Assembly (NCBI GenBank): GCA_028284485.1
Contig: JANQRQ010000075.1
Coordinates: 1-45,676, forward strand
Direction of reading: 5' to 3'
Length of the DNA: 45,676 nt
Source: Planctomycetaceae bacterium
Lineage (GTDB): Bacteria; Planctomycetota; Planctomycetia; Planctomycetales; Planctomycetaceae
A program made the position numbers and the translations under genes. This document shows positions 41,958 to 45,676 of the stretch, piece after piece (position 1 is the first letter of the stretch; every line of letters starts with the position of its first letter). The notes beneath the pieces are model-generated. The model saw nothing but the letters and a program-made list of their open reading frames with translations, was not told the DNA's origin and did no database searches.

Positions 41958-42543
41958 GTTCTCTTCGCACTCCAAAGTTGAGCCGCAAAGCGTAAGCCGG
42001 TGTACTGTTGCCCCTCCACATGTGAGCCGCAAAGCGCTAGCTTGCGGGCAGGAGAAATCGTAGTTGCCGTGCCGGCAGACGATCGCGCGCGATGGTTAAT
42101 TGATCGGGCGTCGTGCTAACCAGAACAGTTCAAGCCTGAAGAGCGAGCGAAGGATTCCTCCGGTTTTTGCCTTCGCTGGCGCGTCAGGCTTCTATGCGCC
42201 GTTTATTGGGCAAGATAGCCATTCCTACACTTCTTATGGAACTTATGGAACCATGCGAAATGTCGCTGTGGTTAAATAGAAAATCCTTGCTGGCGCACTG
42301 CGGCTCAGAAATGAATCCACAAATGCGTTGCTCTGACCAGGTTTATCGAATCGGTATTTGAAAGTCCCAGTTTCAATCAGGCAATTTCAAACTGATGAAT
42401 TGTCCACACGTCGTGACCACCTTGCATTGGTCACGGCCGCATGCCAGTATGAAAGTCTCATCGGCAACATTCGTTGCAGGCTTGGGCGAAGCCAATCGTC
42501 AAGAACCGCCTTTGAATTAATCTGCGAAAAGGGACTTCAAATC
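41958..42543. other. Intergenic region with direct repeat and long imperfect palindrome
   Basis: No gene is supported. TGAGCCGCAAAGCG occurs at 41979-41992 and again at 42023-42036. An inverted repeat of two 22-nt arms, 19 of 22 matching, spans 42132-42153 and 42170-42191; see the separate entry. The last part carries the VOC gene leader. Confidence 0.5.
42132..42191. repeat. Imperfect 22-nt inverted repeat
   Basis: The left arm begins AAGCCTGA and ends GCGAGCGAAGG (42132-42153). The right arm CCTTCGCTGG to GTCAGGCTT (42170-42191) pairs with it at 19 of 22 positions. A half-like relative occurs at 13104, so this belongs to a dispersed family. Confidence 0.65.
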
Positions 42544-43017
42544 ATGGCCGTTAATCCGATTCCCGAAGGTTATCACACGGTAACACCATATCTTCATATT
42601 CAGGGCGCGGCTGATGCCTTGGAGTTTTATCACAAAGCCTTCGGTGCCACGGAAATCACCCGGGCGGAGGGTCCCGGCGGGAAATTGATGCATGCGGAGA
42701 TTCGCATCGGTAATTCCCACATCATGCTGGCCGATGAGTTTCCCGAAATGGGCGTGCGCGGCCCCAAGACGCTTGGCGGTGCGGCGTGCAGCATCCTGCT
42801 CTACGTCGAAGACGCCGATTCCCTGTACCAACAGGCCGTCGCTGCAGGTGCTGTGGAGCAACGCCCCATTCAAGATCAGTTTTACGGGGACCGATCGGGA
42901 ACGGTTGAAGATCCGTTCGGGCATGTCTGGACGATCTCCAGCCGGATCGAAGACCTCTCTGACGAAGAAATGGATCAGCGATTCGAAGAGTTTATGAAGA
43001 ACCAAGGCGGCGGTTAA
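42544..43017 (+). CDS. VOC-superfamily (PhnB/glyoxalase-like) protein
   Basis: This 157-residue protein has two paired beta-alpha-beta-beta-beta units. The first runs VTPYLHIQGAADALEFYHKAFGATE to HAEIRIGNSHIMLADE; the second includes SILLYVEDADSLYQQAVAAGA and GDRSGTVEDPFGHVWTISS. The PhnB-like type is set by GYHTVTPYLHI and the DPFGH end. Metal site residues His and Glu lie in these strands. The substrate is unknown; members act as dioxygenases, glyoxalases or binding proteins. AAAGGGA sits about ten bases before ATG 42544. The frame open from 42358 is not part of the family. Confidence 0.9.
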   Translation: MAVNPIPEGYHTVTPYLHIQGAADALEFYHKAFGATEITRAEGPGGKLMHAEIRIGNSHIMLADEFPEMGVRGPKTLGGAACSILLYVEDADSLYQQAVAAGAVEQRPIQDQFYGDRSGTVEDPFGHVWTISSRIEDLSDEEMDQRFEEFMKNQGGG

Positions 43018-43122
43018 TGCGGTCGGATTCCGTTGCAACGCCGTCGCTGTTGGCACATACTCAAGTGATCCAGTCGATAACTTCACTTTCCAAAATGTGC
43101 TCAACTCCAATGGTGGGAAATC

Positions 43123-44673
43123 ATGACACGACTGCTGACATGGGCGATTACTGCAACCTTCGTGACGACCGCCGTTTCTCGGTGTGAAGCACAAGCTCAA
43201 AACGGAAAAGCTCGGCCCAATATCATTTTGATCATGAACGATGATATGGGGTATTCCGACTTGGGATGCTACGGCGGTGAAGTTCAGACGCCGAACCTCA
43301 ATCGCGTCGCGGCTGAAGGCATGCGGTTCACGCAGTTCTACAATAATGCCAAATGCACCACGACGCGTGCCTCGCTGATCACCGGACTCTATCCGCGCCG
43401 GGCGAAAGGTCTGCTGACCGACAATATGGTGACGATTGCCGACGTGCTGCAACGAGCCGGCTACAGCACGGCACTTAGCGGCAAATGGCATTTGGGGAGT
43501 TCCGCTCCAAACCGCCCGAGCGACCGCGGGTTTGACCGCTACTTTGGGTTGCTCGACGGCTGTTGCAATTTCTTCGATCCGTCGATTCCCGATCCGGAAT
43601 TCAAAGGGAGTCGTATTCGAGTCGTTGCTGAAGACGACCGCCGCATTACCGAGTTTCCAGACGATTTTTACATGACCGATGCGATCTCGGATTACGCTGT
43701 TCAGACGATCGATCGGGCGTCGAAATCGGATCAGCCGTTCTTTTTGCACATCTGCTACACGGCTCCGCATTATCCGTTGCATGCCAAACCGGAAGATATC
43801 GCCAAGTATCAGGGGAAATATTTGATCGGCTGGGACGAGTTGCGTCGACGCCGGCATCAGCGGCAAATCGACATGGGATTGATCGATCCGAACTGGTCAC
43901 TACCGGGCCGCGATCTCGAAGTCGTCCCCTGGGAGCAGGTCGAGCACAAAGAATGGCAAGATTTGCGCATGGCCGTGTACGCCGCCATGATCGACAGCAT
44001 GGATCAAGGGATCGGCCGCATTCTGAACAAACTCGACGAGACGGGCCTCGCCGACGATACGTTGTTCATGTTTCTGGCCGACAACGGTGGTTGCGCTGAA
44101 CAGCCAGGCGGAGAGAACATCAACCGCATCCCCGGACCTAAGGAATACTACACCGCTTGCGGACCGGGTTGGGCCTACGCTCAAAACACTCCGTTTCGGC
44201 GGTTTAAGCAATGGGCACACGAAGGGGGCGTTTCGACGCCGTTGATCGTCCGCTGGCCGGGCGTCGTTGAGGCGAATTCCATCAACCGCGAAGTGGGGCA
44301 TATCATCGACTTGCTGCCCACGTGCGCCGACGTCGCCTCTGCAGAGTACCCCACCGAACACAACGGACACGACGTTTTGCCGACAGAGGGTTTAAGCCTT
44401 GCTCCTCTGTTTGAGGGCGAGTCGCGCGATGGTCACGCTTCATTGTTCTGGGAATGGAATACCAATCGGGCGGTCCGCCAGGGAGATTGGAAACTGTGTT
44501 GGGACCGCAAGGTTAAGAAGTGGGAACTGTATAACCTCGTCGCCGACCGGACGGAAATGAACGACCTCGCAGCAGCCCATCCTGAGCGTGTCGAAAAACT
44601 AAGCAGCAAATGGTTCACCTGGGCCGAGGCAACCGGCGTGAAAGTCAAGAACGAGCAGACTGCAGCAAAGTAA
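43123..44673 (+). CDS. Exported arylsulfatase-type S1 sulfatase
   Basis: This 516-residue protein has a signal peptide (LLTWAITATFVTTAVS). The core starts RPNIILIMNDDMGYSDLGCYGG (metal Asp40, Asp41). The formylglycine site is Cys78 in CTTTR, followed by ASLITGLYPRRA. GKWHLGSSAPNRPSDRGFD and the late LADNGGCAE are typical of arylsulfatases. The site CTTTR departs from the textbook CxPSR but is a variant common in this family, so it probably still matures. It should desulfate an exported glycan or aryl sulfate. The phytanoyl-CoA dioxygenase-like gene follows after about 90 bp in the same direction. Confidence 0.93.
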   Translation: MTRLLTWAITATFVTTAVSRCEAQAQNGKARPNIILIMNDDMGYSDLGCYGGEVQTPNLNRVAAEGMRFTQFYNNAKCTTTRASLITGLYPRRAKGLLTDNMVTIADVLQRAGYSTALSGKWHLGSSAPNRPSDRGFDRYFGLLDGCCNFFDPSIPDPEFKGSRIRVVAEDDRRITEFPDDFYMTDAISDYAVQTIDRASKSDQPFFLHICYTAPHYPLHAKPEDIAKYQGKYLIGWDELRRRRHQRQIDMGLIDPNWSLPGRDLEVVPWEQVEHKEWQDLRMAVYAAMIDSMDQGIGRILNKLDETGLADDTLFMFLADNGGCAEQPGGENINRIPGPKEYYTACGPGWAYAQNTPFRRFKQWAHEGGVSTPLIVRWPGVVEANSINREVGHIIDLLPTCADVASAEYPTEHNGHDVLPTEGLSLAPLFEGESRDGHASLFWEWNTNRAVRQGDWKLCWDRKVKKWELYNLVADRTEMNDLAAAHPERVEKLSSKWFTWAEATGVKVKNEQTAAK

Positions 44674-44764
44674 GTGTCGTTGTCAGGCTCCATTGGTTCG
44701 CCGATCGGGCACGTTCTTATTCAAGTCAGCAAGTGTTTCAAGACGAATCCACGAGTCTGTCAAC

Positions 44765-45601
44765 ATGTCCGACAAAAACGATTTTCGAATGATTCCCACC
44801 TCTGAGGAATTGGCACTACTCGATCGCGATTTGCGGTTTTACCCCAGCACCGTCGCGGAGCCGCAGGTGTTGACGCGCGAGCAAGTCGAGCAGTTCAACC
44901 AGCAGGGATACGTGCGTGGCATTCGCGTTTTTGATCCCGAACAGATCGACGGCATACGCGATTACTTTGATGCGCTTCTCGAACAAGTCATCGCCTCCGG
45001 GGGGGATAGCTATTCCATCAGCACGGCCCATTTGAAGTATGGCCCCGTGTACGATTTGCTCACGAATCCCCAAATCGTGGCGTGCGTTAAGGATATTCTG
45101 GGCGAGAATGTCATCGGTTGGGGTTCGCATTTCTTCTGCAAAATGCCTCACGATGGCAAAGCGGTCACCTGGCATCAGGATGCGAGTTATTGGCCGTTGA
45201 CACCCTCAAAGACGGTTACGGTTTGGCTGGCCGTCGACGATGCCGATACCGAAAACGCATGCATGCAGTTTATCGCCGGGTCGCATCACCAAGGTCATAT
45301 GACGTACCGTCCCAGCGTCGACAAAGAGGGGAACGTACTAGACCAGACCGTCGAAAACGCCGAACAGTACGGCGACGTGGTTGACGATGTCTTGAAGGCG
45401 GGTGAGATCTCGATTCATTCCGATTTGTTGTTGCACGGATCGCAGGCCAATGATTCCGATCGCCGCAGGTGTGGTTTAACGCTGCGGTACTGCACGCCCG
45501 ATGTTCGAGCCGGCGTCGAATGGAATCAAAAAGGGGTCGTCGTCAGCGGCGTGGACGATTCGGGTCATTGGGCGAATCCGCCGCGTCCGTCGGGTGATTA
45601 A
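44765..45601 (+). CDS. Phytanoyl-CoA dioxygenase (PhyH) family oxygenase
   Basis: This 278-residue protein from ATG 44765 (MSDKNDF) has the Fe(II)/2-oxoglutarate site of the PhyH family: the HxD pair in VTWHQDASYW, the distal His in DLLLHGSQAN, and an Arg in the next strand (RCGLTLRYC) to hold 2-oxoglutarate. The substrate region LTREQVEQFNQQGYVRGIRVFD is typical of the family's N-terminus. PhyH relatives hydroxylate diverse small molecules, and family members near sulfatases are common in planctomycetes. The substrate here is unknown. The frame opens earlier (44693), but the family match starts near 44765. Confidence 0.92.
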   Translation: MSDKNDFRMIPTSEELALLDRDLRFYPSTVAEPQVLTREQVEQFNQQGYVRGIRVFDPEQIDGIRDYFDALLEQVIASGGDSYSISTAHLKYGPVYDLLTNPQIVACVKDILGENVIGWGSHFFCKMPHDGKAVTWHQDASYWPLTPSKTVTVWLAVDDADTENACMQFIAGSHHQGHMTYRPSVDKEGNVLDQTVENAEQYGDVVDDVLKAGEISIHSDLLLHGSQANDSDRRRCGLTLRYCTPDVRAGVEWNQKGVVVSGVDDSGHWANPPRPSGD

Positions 45602-45676
45602 GTGTCGCTTGGTTCATCATTTCAAGATGCGACCGCTCTCATGGGAGCGGCGTTGAAAGTAGCCAATTCTGAAAAC

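Noticed and set aside
42517..43866. 449-codon open frame on the minus strand
   Set aside because: It is antisense to the VOC gene and the sulfatase gene, both of which carry conserved family motifs. The antisense frame has no recognisable domain.
1..45676. CRISPR array or rRNA gene
   Set aside because: No series of evenly spaced identical repeats and no conserved rRNA stretch was seen on either strand.

Overview
The window reads as a chromosomal segment of a Planctomycetes bacterium, probably from the Pirellulales side of the phylum. This rests on gene content: two S1 sulfatases, a Tat-exported DUF1501 protein, a BlaI/M56 pair with a long extracellular tail, a thioredoxin-protease fusion, a CcsBA-type fusion, secreted M28 and intradiol-dioxygenase proteins, and many unrecognised secreted or membrane proteins. 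Base composition is moderately GC-rich. Genes are mostly single or in pairs, many have no strong Shine-Dalgarno, and intergenic regions are rich in small dispersed palindromic repeats.

Layout. 1-4.4 kb: a YCF48-type propeller cut by the window edge, YqgE, a ParE-type toxin with its antitoxin, and a secreted M28 peptidase. 4.7-8.4 kb: a tyrosine-rich exported protein, then BlaI and the M56 sensor behind a promoter with two dyad operators, then a small membrane protein whose 3' end has been duplicated. 8.8-14.8 kb: glutamate dehydrogenase, intradiol dioxygenase, sulfatase, cysteine synthase, TPR protein. 15.1-24.3 kb: thioredoxin-trypsin fusion, duplicated-domain lipoprotein, giant CcsBA, an overlooked 32-residue basic protein, DUF1501. 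24.5-31.2 kb: an accessory-looking stretch with DUF1697, an overlapping HD-GYP/PilZ pair, GNAT, several zinc-ribbon or membrane orphans and an ADP-ribosyltransferase-like protein. 31.5-32.7 kb: a compact sulfur-stress operon (ArsR regulator, rhodanese-membrane protein, and a tiny membrane protein with an in-frame TGA). 32.8-45.7 kb: LACTB-like hydrolase, ParA, a 744-residue exported protein, PcrA-type helicase, Xer recombinase, VOC protein, second sulfatase and PhyH oxygenase.

Two things stand out. First, the tiny third gene of the ArsR-rhodanese operon continues in frame through TGA at 32613, and an RNA hairpin follows the TGA at the distance and with the loop expected of a bacterial SECIS. 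It is a candidate membrane selenoprotein. Second, a 101-102-bp structured element (called A here) occurs six times between genes. In all six cases it points the same way as the gene upstream of it, and twice its first bases are that gene's stop codon. Three further repeat families (B, C, D) are present in two copies each.

All function calls come from reading motifs by eye. No database search or folding program was run.
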